A stretch of 64,000 bases of DNA from UBA969 sp041694635 (GTDB taxonomy: Bacteria; Planctomycetota; Planctomycetia; Gemmatales; Gemmataceae). Every line of letters starts with the position of its first letter. Positions within the stretch are counted from its first letter, which is position 1. The notes under the pieces are model-generated. The model was not told the DNA's origin. It ran no database searches and saw only the letters and a list, made by a program, of their open reading frames with translations. The DNA is taken from contig JBDNHI010000047.1 of assembly GCA_041694635.1 (NCBI GenBank), positions 15,125-79,124 on the forward strand. Direction: 5' to 3'. Below, piece after piece: positions 1 through 8,911 of this stretch. A program made the position numbers and the translations under genes.

Positions 1-1
1 A

Positions 2-919
2 GTTGAAAAAGCTGGAATGTATGTTCGCCCAGCATTTAACCGAGAAGAGTTTGGGTGGGGTTTGCAACTTTTGACGGAAAAGCTTGGGGCGGAGCATGTG
101 CAAACGGAGCCACTTACTCCTTATGACTTGCAAGATTGGTGGGTAAAGGTGGCTTATTCGCCAACACTTAGGCGTTTGGGTGAATTAGCTCAATTTTTTC
201 CTAGTAAAGATATTCCTGGTTTTGGTGGTCGTCCTATCGCAGCTATGATTGCTAGTGGTCTTTTGGGGGCAGGCCTTGGATACGGAGCTGGTTATCTAGG
301 GGAGAAACTATTACCAGCTAGTTTGCAAACAGAAGGTACATTGCGTAAACGACTGGCTTTGATGGGCGGTGCAGGTGGAGCTTTAATGGGCACAATGCCG
401 GGTTTAGTTAATTGGCACGATGGACGAGATTTTAATGATCCTACGCTTTGGCAAGGTTCACCAGAAGATGGGTTTGAATCGGGTCTCCCTGTTTCTGCTA
501 AATACAAAGAAGCGGTTGCACATTTTATTGAAAAACAATCTGAATTTGGTTTCGGCACTATAGGTGGTCCCCCTTTTGCTGAAATGCCACTAATACGAAC
601 AAATGAGTTGGGTCAAGTGCTATGGGGAACAAATGCTAGTCCTCAAACTACTGCTATGACAATGGGAGCGGTTTACGGGGCGGGGCAAATGCCTGATCCT
701 AACGCAAGCCTAGGAATAGTAACTCCACACCAAGTTGGCTTGTTTGGGATGGCGATGGGGGCGGCTGGTGGCGGGCTTAAAGGCTATATTACAGGGCGTA
801 CAATCGGGTATGGTCTAGGTCTATTGACTGGAATGCCCGCAGGAACACAGAATACATTAGGGCAAACCGGGGCAACCCTAGGTGTGATTAACAGTTTAGT
901 GCCTCGACTTTTTAACTAA
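2..919 (+). CDS. Glycine-zipper virion/membrane-associated protein, 5' partial
   Basis: The reading frame is open to the first base of the window, with codons V-E-K-A-G directly before the first ATG at 17. No good ribosome site precedes that ATG, so the gene probably begins upstream and this is a partial copy. Two stretches are rich in glycine and alanine with GxxxG spacing (about residues 75-130 and 245-275 counted from the ATG). They could form membrane helices or a compact hydrophobic hairpin. The family is not recognised. Similar glycine-zipper segments occur in several neighbouring genes, which hints at internal or ejected virion proteins, but this is inference. Confidence 0.75.
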   Translation, partial: VEKAGMYVRPAFNREEFGWGLQLLTEKLGAEHVQTEPLTPYDLQDWWVKVAYSPTLRRLGELAQFFPSKDIPGFGGRPIAAMIASGLLGAGLGYGAGYLGEKLLPASLQTEGTLRKRLALMGGAGGALMGTMPGLVNWHDGRDFNDPTLWQGSPEDGFESGLPVSAKYKEAVAHFIEKQSEFGFGTIGGPPFAEMPLIRTNELGQVLWGTNASPQTTAMTMGAVYGAGQMPDPNASLGIVTPHQVGLFGMAMGAAGGGLKGYITGRTIGYGLGLLTGMPAGTQNTLGQTGATLGVINSLVPRLFN

Positions 920-931
920 GGAGATAGTATT

Positions 932-1360
932 ATGTCCGTACAAGATCAACTAGACCAAGCTGTGCTTGCACTAACGACGCATTACAAGGAATACACAGCA
1001 GATGGAAAATTAACTTACAAAGAAGTGCTTTCGTTGCTATGCAACGGGGCTGCTACCCTTATTCGAGTAGTGGAGATATTTGGGGGAGGTAGCCGTGAAG
1101 ACAACAAAAAGTTAGTGTTAGGCGGGCTTAGCACATTTTACGATAATGTAATTGCCCCAATAGACATTGTTGGCATCCCGAATATCATTGAGCCTGCGGT
1201 AGACGCGTCCATAAAATCGCTATTACTTGTTACGGTGGAGGGGGCTGCTGATTCATTATTCAATGTATTTGAAAAGATGGGTTGGTTGCACGCAGCTACA
1301 CCACAAGCTCTGCGGTTAATGGGCGCAACCGCTAAAGCGCAACCTGTTATGCTTTTTTAA
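932..1360 (+). CDS. Small conserved-looking phage protein, unknown function
   Basis: The protein has 142 residues and the ATG follows an AAGGAGA ribosome site. It looks mainly helical. An acidic segment DGKLTYKEVLSLL near residues 24-36 resembles an EF-hand or hydrophobic-helix start, and a longer amphipathic stretch (FYDNVIAPIDIVGIPN) follows. No signal peptide or clear membrane helix is visible. It sits in a tight run of short genes leading to the RNA polymerase. The function is not recognised; a role as a small virion or assembly factor is only a guess from position. Confidence 0.75.
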   Translation: MSVQDQLDQAVLALTTHYKEYTADGKLTYKEVLSLLCNGAATLIRVVEIFGGGSREDNKKLVLGGLSTFYDNVIAPIDIVGIPNIIEPAVDASIKSLLLVTVEGAADSLFNVFEKMGWLHAATPQALRLMGATAKAQPVMLF

Positions 1361-1382
1361 ATTCTAGATTTTAAGGTTTGCT

Positions 1383-1781
1383 ATGGCTATATTACTTGGG
1401 ATGGATCATGGAGTTGTTTTTTTTGGCCCACGGGCTAACCCAAAAGCGGTACGCTGGTGGGCAGAACGTGGACAACTGCATTGGGAGGATTCCCGCGACA
1501 ATGCTTATGGCACGGTCGCGTTGCGGGAATTCCTTCTGCGTTTACAAGGTATCAATGATATGGTATCTAATGGGCGTACTAAAGAAAATGAAGGGTTTAT
1601 GCACGCAGACGAATTGGAACGTCATATGAGATTTATTGAACAAGCATTAGGATTAGTGCACAAGGCAAAAGAACAAGGTGCACCGGATGACCCTGTGGCA
1701 CAGAGGCATAAGGCGATGAGTCTGCCAGTTACAGTGGCTATGCCCTCGTGTTTGACTAACGATAAAAATGCCGAACTTTAG
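1383..1781 (+). CDS. Hypothetical protein
   Basis: The protein has 132 residues and starts at an ATG 7 bases after an AAGG element. An overlapping frame starting at 1378 is shorter and reads as a shadow. The protein is soluble and mixed helical, with a central segment VALREFLLRLQGINDMV that suggests an amphipathic helix and a His/Glu/Arg-rich middle (HADELERHMRFIEQALGL). No known motif was found. The gap before it holds an AT-rich motif (about 1360-1376) that recurs in other intergenic gaps. Confidence 0.7.
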   Translation: MAILLGMDHGVVFFGPRANPKAVRWWAERGQLHWEDSRDNAYGTVALREFLLRLQGINDMVSNGRTKENEGFMHADELERHMRFIEQALGLVHKAKEQGAPDDPVAQRHKAMSLPVTVAMPSCLTNDKNAEL

Positions 1782-1790
1782 GAGGTTAGA

Positions 1791-2201
1791 ATGCAAGTAC
1801 AGGAAGCATTTAAAATTGGTTTCTTGTCTAGGTGTGTTGAAGAAGGTTTAAGCTCAGAGAACACGCACAAGCTGGCTAAGATGGCTGCGACCTTATTTGA
1901 AAAGGAAGCGCTTATTAACGTTAGTCCGACGGGAGAGGCGCGTAACGCTGTTGGCATACTAAGAGATGCTGCCCCTTATCTATTGGCTGGCTTGGCTATC
2001 CCTCCTGCACTTGGCGGAGCTGCAGCCTATCTGGCTAACACGGCTATGGAAACAGGCGGTAATGCTGAACAGGGTGTTGCAACTGTTAAACGAGAAGAAT
2101 TGCAGACAACTTACGAGAGGCTTACAGCTCAACTGCAAAGACAGAAAGAATTACGAGATTATAAATCAAAGCGTAAAAGTACTGGACGAGTTTTTCTATA
2201 A
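1791..2201 (+). CDS. Small protein with one membrane segment
   Basis: The protein has 136 residues and the ATG is preceded by TTTAGGAGGTTAGA, a strong ribosome site. The N-terminal third has LFEKEA, one of many hydrophobic-x-K-x-A motifs in this region. A hydrophobic stretch around residues 62-85 (PYLLAGLAIPPALGGAAAYL) looks like a membrane helix. The C-terminus is charged and likely coiled (QTTYERLTAQLQRQKELRDY). The function is unknown. It could be a minor virion or membrane-inserting protein. Confidence 0.72.
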   Translation: MQVQEAFKIGFLSRCVEEGLSSENTHKLAKMAATLFEKEALINVSPTGEARNAVGILRDAAPYLLAGLAIPPALGGAAAYLANTAMETGGNAEQGVATVKREELQTTYERLTAQLQRQKELRDYKSKRKSTGRVFL

Positions 2202-2216
2202 GTTGAAGGGATAAAA

Positions 2217-2591
2217 ATGGCTACTAGTTTAATAAAGTTTACGAGTCAAAAAGAAGGAAACGAGCGGGGCCAATTGTTTTGGGACCGCGCAGATGTTGAT
2301 GGTTTGCCTTTTCGAGGGCACCAAGCCCCTGCATATCGTAACGAGGAATATGAAGATAGACTTGTACGCGTAGCCGATCCAAAAAATGCTACTTTCTACA
2401 CAGGTGATGCTGCACAAAATCAGGCGTATTTAAAGGTTATGGATGGTGTGTCAAATTCGTGGTACCAGCTGTCATTTATTGAGCGTTGGCGTGAAGCTAA
2501 AGATATACATCATTACATATATGTAGAATGGCTTGAATACTTTTTAGAAGATGGCAATCCTTGTTTAATGCCTTCTCCATCCACGCTATAA
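2217..2591 (+). CDS. Hypothetical soluble protein
   Basis: The protein has 124 residues and follows the previous gene by 15 bases, with GAAGGG upstream of the ATG. It is rich in aromatic residues (Trp, Tyr) in its second half (SNSWYQLSFIERWREAKD, HHYIYVEWLEYFLEDG), suggesting a compact globular fold. No motif is recognised. Its place between small virion-like genes and the RNA polymerase is the only clue to its role. Confidence 0.7.
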   Translation: MATSLIKFTSQKEGNERGQLFWDRADVDGLPFRGHQAPAYRNEEYEDRLVRVADPKNATFYTGDAAQNQAYLKVMDGVSNSWYQLSFIERWREAKDIHHYIYVEWLEYFLEDGNPCLMPSPSTL

Positions 2592-2601
2592 GGATACGAA
2601 T

Positions 2602-3402
2602 ATGAATAAGACAACCGCACAAAAATTATTAAAACAAATTCAAGCCGAAAAATCTGCTGAGCTAGGTGGTTCACTTAGTGACGCACTTAGGCAGCAGGTC
2701 AATAAGCAAATGCAAAATGATGCGATTAAAGACATTCTTAAAACAGTAGTATTGTCCGCAGGAGCTGGTGCTGCATTCCGCGGGGCTATGGGCTTTTCTG
2801 ACTTCTCACAAGTTAGTAAAAAAGGGCCACGAGTAGTCGAAATGCCGGTAATATACCCTAAAGAAAAAGACAAAAAACCCGTGAAACCGGAGAAAACTGC
2901 AATAGATTCTAATTCTAGAGCAACTGCTCCATATGGTTTAGACTATTATTTGCCTAGTTTACTTGTGGGAGCCCCTCTGGCTGCTTATGGTGGGTGGAAA
3001 GGCGTAGACTTTCTTTTAAATAAAGTACGAGAGCGAGAAAGTAAAGCAAAGCTTGAAGCTTCTAAAAAGAAATACGAAGAAGCGCTGCTTGGTGCATACA
3101 AAACAGCAACTGACGATTACTTAGACCGAGCGTTTGTTGGGTATGTTCAAAAAGTTGCGTTTGATCCTATTGGGGCAGCAACTGACGCATTTAATTCTAC
3201 CTTTCCAAACGCTTCTGGGCTTAGTAAAGGTTTGGCTTTAACTTATCTGTTGTCGAGTGTTCCTGCGGGATATTATCTAGTAAACAAAGCCATAAAGAAA
3301 AATAGCAGGAATAAAATACTGGAAGAGGCTATCGAGGAAAGAGCACGACGACAAGCACTAGCTCAACCTCCTGAACTTTATGCTGTGCCGCATAGTATGT
3401 AA
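2602..3402 (+). CDS. Protein with two hydrophobic segments, probable virion component
   Basis: The protein has 266 residues and starts 10 bases after the previous stop with AAGGA upstream. A first hydrophobic segment lies around residues 44-65 (TVVLSAGAGAAFRGAMGF). A second lies around residues 113-130 (DYYLPSLLVGAPLAAYGGW) and a third weak one around 208-228 (LALTYLLSSVPAGYYLV). Charged, Lys/Glu-rich helices separate them. PEKTA and VQKVA match the repeated hydrophobic-x-K-x-A pattern. The gene immediately precedes the RNA polymerase gene. The function is unknown; a membrane-interacting internal protein is possible. Confidence 0.72.
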   Translation: MNKTTAQKLLKQIQAEKSAELGGSLSDALRQQVNKQMQNDAIKDILKTVVLSAGAGAAFRGAMGFSDFSQVSKKGPRVVEMPVIYPKEKDKKPVKPEKTAIDSNSRATAPYGLDYYLPSLLVGAPLAAYGGWKGVDFLLNKVRERESKAKLEASKKKYEEALLGAYKTATDDYLDRAFVGYVQKVAFDPIGAATDAFNSTFPNASGLSKGLALTYLLSSVPAGYYLVNKAIKKNSRNKILEEAIEERARRQALAQPPELYAVPHSM

Positions 3403-3422
3403 TTTTATTTAGAGTTTTACAA

Positions 3423-6400
3423 ATGCTTCCGTTTTCTTCTAATTTGTTCGACCCCGACGCTATGTCGTTGCTGAGTAACGCCCCACAACCGTTGCCAGCA
3501 ATTCAAGCAATTCCAGCAATTCCGTCATTTCATGAATTTCATGACACTAATAAAGTTAGATCGCTCATTTACGACAAAGTGCTGTATGCGACACAACATG
3601 TACAGCCTATCTCCAACGATCGGCACACACTGAGGTTATCTGGAGTAGCCTATCGAGATGGGGACAAGTTTAGTAAGCAAGAGCAAAAAGCTGCCATTCT
3701 CCACGGAAGGACTCAAGGTCGTAGGCTAGAAGGAACTTGGGAGCTCTTGGATAACGCAACACAGCAAGTAATAGATTCCAAGAAGTCAGTGCTAGCGACT
3801 GTTCCGCACTTGACTGATCGTGGTACTTTTATAAATAACGGTACTGAGTACATTTTACGAAATCAACAACGGTTATTGCCGGGAGTTTATACCCGCACAA
3901 GAAACAATGGCGAGGTTGAATCGCATGTTAACATTATGGCAGGGAAAGGCGTTTCACATCGTTATTTTTTAGACCCTGAAAAGGGTAGATTTAAACTTAG
4001 GGTAGGCCAAGCATCGGTAGGATTAACTTCTTTGTTGAAAGCTATGGGGGTTACCGCCGAGCAGGCTAAAGAAGCTTGGGGCACAGATTTATTTGCAGCT
4101 AACTATAACGCAGATGACGCTACCGACTATACACGGCTTAAAGGCATGTTTCTTTCGGCCAAAGAATTACAAGGGCCAGAAGATCAGCAGAGACAAGGTT
4201 TGCTTGCCAAATTTGCCAAAATGGAAATGGACCCAGAAGTAACCCGTCGTACGCTGGGAAAGCCTTATGCAAATATGTCATTGGATGCTGTGCTGGACAT
4301 CACGAAGAAATTAATAAATGTTAACAAAAAAGAAGCAGATCCTGACGATAGAGATGCACTTCATTTTCAACGGTTTGTCGGACCAGAAGATTTGTTTTCA
4401 GAGCGAATCGAGCGAGATAAAGGACAAGTACGCCGTAACTTGTTATGGAAAATGTCAGGAAAAGGTAATTTAAGCTCGATGCCTTCCTCCGTACTAGACA
4501 AGCAGTTGAAAAGTGCATTGCTAAGCAGCGGGCTAGGGCAGGCAATTGAAGAAATCAATCCTACAGACCTTTATGAAAAAACAATGTCTGTTACCCGCGT
4601 GGGCGAGGGCGGTATTTCTTCCATGGATGCTATTCCCAAAGAATCTCGAAATGTGCAATCAAGCATGTTGGGCTATATAGACCCTGTTCGTACTCCGGAA
4701 TCTGGGCGTGTGGGTGTAGACACTTATTTAGCCAGAGGTGCTCGAAAAGGAAGCGATGGAAAGCTATATGCGCAGTTTCGAGATTTACGAACTGGTGAAA
4801 TGGTGTATAAAACCCCACAAGATGTGGCAAACTTAACTGTTGGATTTCCAGGAAGTTTAGAAGGGCAGGATAAGCGTGTGCCAGCAATGCGCGATGGCAA
4901 AATGCTTCATGTTCTTAAAGAAAGTATTGATTTAGAATTACCTAATATGGAAGAGTCGTTCAACCCTCTTTCTAATATTATTCCTATGAAAAGCCAAGTA
5001 AAAGGGCAAAGACTAGTAATGGCTTCTCGTATGACTACACAAGCTTTGCCTTTAGTATCGCCCGAAGCTCCTTTAGTACAATCGGCAGTTCCTGATACAG
5101 ATGGGCAGCAAAGTTATGAAGAGTTATATGCGGCGGGGATGGGAGCTTTGCGTGCAGCACAAGCAGGCAAAGTTATTGCGGTTACCGCTGAAGAGATTAT
5201 AGTGCGGAATGCAGACGGTACTGAGGAAACGCACGAGCTTTACAATAACTTCCCTTTTAATCGAAAAACTTTCTTTCAGCAGACTGCGGTAGTTAAGCCG
5301 GGCGACACTATCAAGCCAAATCAATTATTGGCCAGTTCTAATTATACAGACAAGGCCGGAACGATGGCTTTAGGGGTAAATGCACGCACTGCTTACATTC
5401 CGTGGCAGGGTAAGAACTTTGAAGATGCGATTGTTATTTCAGAAAGTTTTGCGAAGAGAACGGCTTCGTCGCATATGTACCAGCACGAACTAGAACTTGA
5501 TGACAAAACACAAATAGGTAAAAGGCAATTTATCCAAGCATTCCCAGCGACATTTAAAAAAGAAACATTAGCAACGATAGACGATCAAGGAATGGTTAAG
5601 CCGGGTACGATAGTTAATTTTGGTGATCCTTTAGTTCTTGGTATTACGCAAAAAGAAAACGCATACAACAAGGTGCATAGACAAGGGCAAAAGGGATTTA
5701 ATAACGCAGCTGTGCTTTGGGAACACCAAGATAGTGGCGTTGTCACTGATGTGGTTATGGGGAGGAAAGGTCCGGTTGTCGTTGTTAAAGCTGAATCTCC
5801 GACTCAGATTGGGGATAAACTGTCTGGTCGCTACGGAGACAAAGGTGTCATTGCCGACATCATTCCTGATGGTGAAATGCCACAAGGGGCAGCCGGTCAA
5901 CCTTTTGAAGTGTTGCTTAATCCTCTTGGGATAATTAGTCGAACTAATCCTGCACAAATGTCTGAATTATTTTTAGGTAAAATAGCGGCTAAGCGTGGAA
6001 CTCCAATTAAAGTAGCTGATTTTGATACTACAAAGGACATGAGCCGATGGGTGTTGCAGGAATTAGTCAAAGAAGGTTTGTCTGACTTAGAAGATATCGT
6101 AGACCCGTCTAAAGATCAAAAAATTAGCAATGTGGCAACTGGTAGTCGCTTCTTTATAAAATTGCATCACACTGCCGAATCTAAAGGGCAGGGTAGAAGT
6201 GGCGGAGCTTACACCACGGAAGATGCACCAGCTAAAGGCGGTACGGAAGGCTCTAAGCGTATAGGTTTGATGGATGCTAACGCATTGCTTTCTCATGGAG
6301 CTACGGACACCTTACAAGACATTTTCACAATACGCAGGCAAAAAAACGACCAGTATTGGATGCAATTTATGGCTGGTTACGATCCAAAAATTACTAAAGT

Positions 6401-7880
6401 TCCTTTTGCGTATCAAAAATTTGTGAGTCAGCTCCAATCGGCTGGCGTTAATGTAGTTAAGCAGGGAACGCAGACTCAGATTATGGCGATGACGGATAAG
6501 GACATTGACAGTTTAGCTGGAGACCGCGAGTTGACCAGCGCAGAGGGTGTAGAGTGGGGTAACCAACTAAAAGAGATTAGCGGCGGATTATTTGATAAGG
6601 CTAAGACTGGCGGGCACGGTGGCACACGCTGGTCGTTCATCAAACTTCATGAACCTTTGCCAAATCCTGTGATGGAAGAACCTATTAGGTGTATGCTTGG
6701 GCTGACAAAGAAAAAGTTTGAAGGTGTAATAGCGGGTACAGAATCTTTAGACAAATACGGCAGCGGTACGGCAGCGCTGCAAAAAGCATTAGAAAATTTT
6801 AATGTAGATGCGGAAATTTCTAAAGCACGCGCAGTTATTTCCGCAGGTAGAGGCTCGCAGCGAGATGAAGCAATCCGTAAACTTAGTTATGCTAAAGCGG
6901 TGCAGAAGCTTGGGTTACAGCCTAAGGACTATATGCTGACCAAGGTACCGGTTCTTCCTCCAATGTTTCGTCCTGTTAGCCTAATGAGTAATGGTATGCC
7001 TTTGGTTAATGATGCCAACCACTTATACAAAGAGTTGTTTGAGACTAATCAGAATTTTAAGAAAATGCAGCAAGAAGTCGGAAACGAAGCTTCTGGAACA
7101 GAACGCCTCTCTGCTTACCAAGCGTTTAAAGCGGTGACTGGGCTGGGTGACGCTATTAGTGCAAAAAGCCAAGAAAAGAATGTTCGTGGCGCATTAAAAA
7201 ATGTATTTGGAGAAAGCCCTAAGTTCGGGGTGGTGCAGCGTAAGTTGATTTCTTCCACCGTTGACAATGTAGGGCGTGCCGTTATTACGCCAAACCCATC
7301 TTTGGATATGGACTCTGTTGGTTTACCCGAGGATAAAGCATTTAAGGTTTATGAAAAGTTTGTTACCAGAAGATTGGTGCGACAAGGTATGTCTATGCTG
7401 CAGGCTCGTGTTCAACTAGAAGAAAAGACTCCAGTAGCCCGCAACTTATTGATTGAAGAAATGGAACATAGGCCAGTGTATATTAGTCGTGCCCCTGTGC
7501 TGCATAAGTTTGGTATTATGGCGATGAAGCCAAGATTGACGAAAGGAAATACATTACAGATAAGTCCCTTAATTGTAAAAGGGTTTGGAGCTGACTTTGA
7601 CGGGGACACCATGAATTATCACGTGCCCAGCACAGAAAAAGCTAGAAAAGAGGCTTTAGATCGTTTGCTTCCCAGCCGTAATCTTTTTAGTATAGCTGAC
7701 ATGAAGTCGGTAATGCACGCTCCTGCTAACGAATACATTGGCGGGTTGTTTATGGGGACAGACCCATCGCGTAAATCCACTCGTCCTGTGCGGATTTTTC
7801 AAAACATACGGGATGCAAAGCGAGCGTACGAAAGCGGAAGTATTTCGGTTAATGACCAGGTGCGAATTTTAAATGGTTAG
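3423..7880 (+). CDS. RNA polymerase beta subunit fused to N-terminal part of beta' (cellular-type, multisubunit)
   Basis: This protein forms much of the catalytic core of a multisubunit DNA-dependent RNA polymerase. Beta signatures are in the normal order: TDRGTFINNGTE near residue 131, GYIDPVRTPESGRVG near 417, ASRMTTQALPLVSPEAPLV near 537, GKNFEDAIVISE near 663, GDKLSGRYGDKG near 797, NPLGIISRTNPAQM near 838, and the end-of-beta motif GGTEGSKRIG near 940. Beta' then begins without a stop. LPVLPP-type motif VPVLPPMFRP is near 1175, the catalytic triad GADFDGD has Asp1391, Asp1393 and Asp1395, and the protein ends soon after. The beta' N-terminal zinc finger is absent: between GGLFDKAK and the HIW-like motif only GGHGG remains. 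The C-terminal beta' half is encoded at 9529-13137. The ribosome site is weak. No alpha or omega gene was seen. The identification is very secure; the virion or early/late role is inference. Confidence 0.96.
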   Translation: MLPFSSNLFDPDAMSLLSNAPQPLPAIQAIPAIPSFHEFHDTNKVRSLIYDKVLYATQHVQPISNDRHTLRLSGVAYRDGDKFSKQEQKAAILHGRTQGRRLEGTWELLDNATQQVIDSKKSVLATVPHLTDRGTFINNGTEYILRNQQRLLPGVYTRTRNNGEVESHVNIMAGKGVSHRYFLDPEKGRFKLRVGQASVGLTSLLKAMGVTAEQAKEAWGTDLFAANYNADDATDYTRLKGMFLSAKELQGPEDQQRQGLLAKFAKMEMDPEVTRRTLGKPYANMSLDAVLDITKKLINVNKKEADPDDRDALHFQRFVGPEDLFSERIERDKGQVRRNLLWKMSGKGNLSSMPSSVLDKQLKSALLSSGLGQAIEEINPTDLYEKTMSVTRVGEGGISSMDAIPKESRNVQSSMLGYIDPVRTPESGRVGVDTYLARGARKGSDGKLYAQFRDLRTGEMVYKTPQDVANLTVGFPGSLEGQDKRVPAMRDGKMLHVLKESIDLELPNMEESFNPLSNIIPMKSQVKGQRLVMASRMTTQALPLVSPEAPLVQSAVPDTDGQQSYEELYAAGMGALRAAQAGKVIAVTAEEIIVRNADGTEETHELYNNFPFNRKTFFQQTAVVKPGDTIKPNQLLASSNYTDKAGTMALGVNARTAYIPWQGKNFEDAIVISESFAKRTASSHMYQHELELDDKTQIGKRQFIQAFPATFKKETLATIDDQGMVKPGTIVNFGDPLVLGITQKENAYNKVHRQGQKGFNNAAVLWEHQDSGVVTDVVMGRKGPVVVVKAESPTQIGDKLSGRYGDKGVIADIIPDGEMPQGAAGQPFEVLLNPLGIISRTNPAQMSELFLGKIAAKRGTPIKVADFDTTKDMSRWVLQELVKEGLSDLEDIVDPSKDQKISNVATGSRFFIKLHHTAESKGQGRSGGAYTTEDAPAKGGTEGSKRIGLMDANALLSHGATDTLQDIFTIRRQKNDQYWMQFMAGYDPKITKVPFAYQKFVSQLQSAGVNVVKQGTQTQIMAMTDKDIDSLAGDRELTSAEGVEWGNQLKEISGGLFDKAKTGGHGGTRWSFIKLHEPLPNPVMEEPIRCMLGLTKKKFEGVIAGTESLDKYGSGTAALQKALENFNVDAEISKARAVISAGRGSQRDEAIRKLSYAKAVQKLGLQPKDYMLTKVPVLPPMFRPVSLMSNGMPLVNDANHLYKELFETNQNFKKMQQEVGNEASGTERLSAYQAFKAVTGLGDAISAKSQEKNVRGALKNVFGESPKFGVVQRKLISSTVDNVGRAVITPNPSLDMDSVGLPEDKAFKVYEKFVTRRLVRQGMSMLQARVQLEEKTPVARNLLIEEMEHRPVYISRAPVLHKFGIMAMKPRLTKGNTLQISPLIVKGFGADFDGDTMNYHVPSTEKARKEALDRLLPSRNLFSIADMKSVMHAPANEYIGGLFMGTDPSRKSTRPVRIFQNIRDAKRAYESGSISVNDQVRILNG

Positions 7881-7903
7881 GAAACTAAGTAATATATCTC
7901 TAT

Positions 7904-7920
7904 CGTAGATTTTAATTAGG
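7904..7920 (+). promoter_or_regulatory. Recurrent AT-rich intergenic motif, candidate phage promoter element
   Basis: CGTAGATTTTAATTAGG lies in the 80-base gap between the RNA polymerase fusion gene and the next gene. Closely similar text occurs in other gaps: AATTCTAGATTTTAAGG (1360-1376) and AAATCCAGATTTTAAAT (9487-9503), with a weaker copy AAAATCCAGAATTGG (25096-25110). The shared core is about YAGATTTTAA. Its position in gaps suits a promoter for a phage polymerase, but it could be AT-rich spacer by chance. Confidence 0.3.
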
Positions 7921-7960
7921 GTTTAGAATCATAAGGTGAGATGACACAAGGAGTACGATT

Positions 7961-8674
7961 ATGGCAGTTAATTTTGAATTGTTACGAATGGCACGACAAA
8001 GCATAGGCAAGAAACATTTATCTAAATATGCATTCGTTGCAGCTGGTGACCCTTCTATGGGTGCTCCGCCGATGGACCCTTCCATGATGGGTGGTGGTGC
8101 TCCACCGATGGACCCTTCCATGATGGGTGGTGGTGCTCCACCGATGGACCCTTCCATGATGGGTGGTGGTGCTCCACCGATGGACCCTTCCATGATGGGT
8201 GGTGCTCCTCCTCCTCCACCGCCACCAGCCGACCCGATGGCTGCGATAATGCCGATGATTCAGCAAGCGGTGCAACAGGCAATGTCCGCCAATGGCGGAG
8301 GACAAGCGCAAGCAACGCCGTCTGGGCTCAAACCTAAAATTGATATTAATGTTGAAATTGTGCAGATTAAGAAAATGCTTGCTAAAATTATTGACTCGCT
8401 TGGTATCCATGTGCCTGTATCTGATATGGTGGTAACGCCTGAAGACTTAAATCAAATTGCACAAGGTGGCCCAGGTTATGCCGCAGCAACACCCGATCAG
8501 TCTGGTGGCGGGCTTGGTCAGATTCAACCTGTTTCTCCTATGAAATCCGCAGAGGTTTGGGAAAGTGGGGCAGCTTTCAGCTTACCTTCTGATTATTACC
8601 CGCAGCAAACAGCACATAAGGGTAAAAGTGTAGCGGAGTTGGCTACTGCTCTTTTAATGCGAAAATTTGTGTAA
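7961..8674 (+). CDS. Pro/Met/Gly repeat protein between the RNA polymerase genes
   Basis: The protein has 237 residues, and an ACAAGGAGT ribosome site precedes the ATG. Residues about 29-85 are a low-complexity repeat with unit MDPSMMGGGAPP, repeated about four times and then PPPPPP. This matches a 36-base DNA tandem repeat. A globular, mainly helical part follows (around 125-160, DINVEIVQIKKMLAKIIDSL). SKYA and MKSA match the local K-x-A pattern. The protein lies between the two polymerase genes, so a link to the polymerase or its packaging is possible but unproved. The family is not recognised. Confidence 0.8.
   Translation: MAVNFELLRMARQSIGKKHLSKYAFVAAGDPSMGAPPMDPSMMGGGAPPMDPSMMGGGAPPMDPSMMGGGAPPMDPSMMGGAPPPPPPPADPMAAIMPMIQQAVQQAMSANGGGQAQATPSGLKPKIDINVEIVQIKKMLAKIIDSLGIHVPVSDMVVTPEDLNQIAQGGPGYAAATPDQSGGGLGQIQPVSPMKSAEVWESGAAFSLPSDYYPQQTAHKGKSVAELATALLMRKFV
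8071..8206 (+). repeat. 36-base in-frame tandem repeat
   Basis: Units start at 8071, 8107, 8143 and 8179 (last one incomplete) and are almost identical at the DNA level. Each encodes MDPSMMGGGAPP. The near-identity suggests recent expansion or ongoing slippage, so copy number may vary between relatives. Confidence 0.93.
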
Positions 8675-8685
8675 GGAGCTTGGCT

Positions 8686-8910
8686 ATGTTCATTGTGGAG
8701 GTTGTTACTAGTATAGGAAAACCTCCACTTAAGCTTCCTGCTTCTCAAGTTGTAGTGCGCATGCCTGATGGCACTCCAATTAGTATAGCGGCTTTGTTTG
8801 GCGGGCTTACTAGCGTTTTGGTATCACATTGCGAAGACCCTAGTTTCAACGACAATTTGCGTAAGTTAGGTATTAACGAAACTGTTATTTCTACAAAGGT
8901 ACAGGTGTAA
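8686..8910 (+). CDS. Small hypothetical protein
   Basis: The protein has 74 residues from the ATG at 8686. A TTG six bases upstream is in frame but sits only one base after the AAGGAG site, so the ATG is the better start. It has a beta-rich look (FIVEVVTSIGKPPLKLPASQ) and ends two bases before the next ATG. No motif is recognised. It lies inside the polymerase gene group and may be translationally coupled to its neighbours. Confidence 0.7.
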   Translation: MFIVEVVTSIGKPPLKLPASQVVVRMPDGTPISIAALFGGLTSVLVSHCEDPSFNDNLRKLGINETVISTKVQV

Positions 8911-8911
8911 C

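Noticed and set aside
932..1360. Calcium-binding EF-hand protein
   Set aside because: Only one loosely matching segment exists (DGKLTYKEV) and the loop lacks the full pattern of acidic ligands.
7912..8410. Long minus-strand frames opposite the Pro/Met/Gly repeat gene
   Set aside because: They are mirror images of a low-complexity repeat and have no ribosome sites; the plus-strand frame has a strong one and continuous neighbours.
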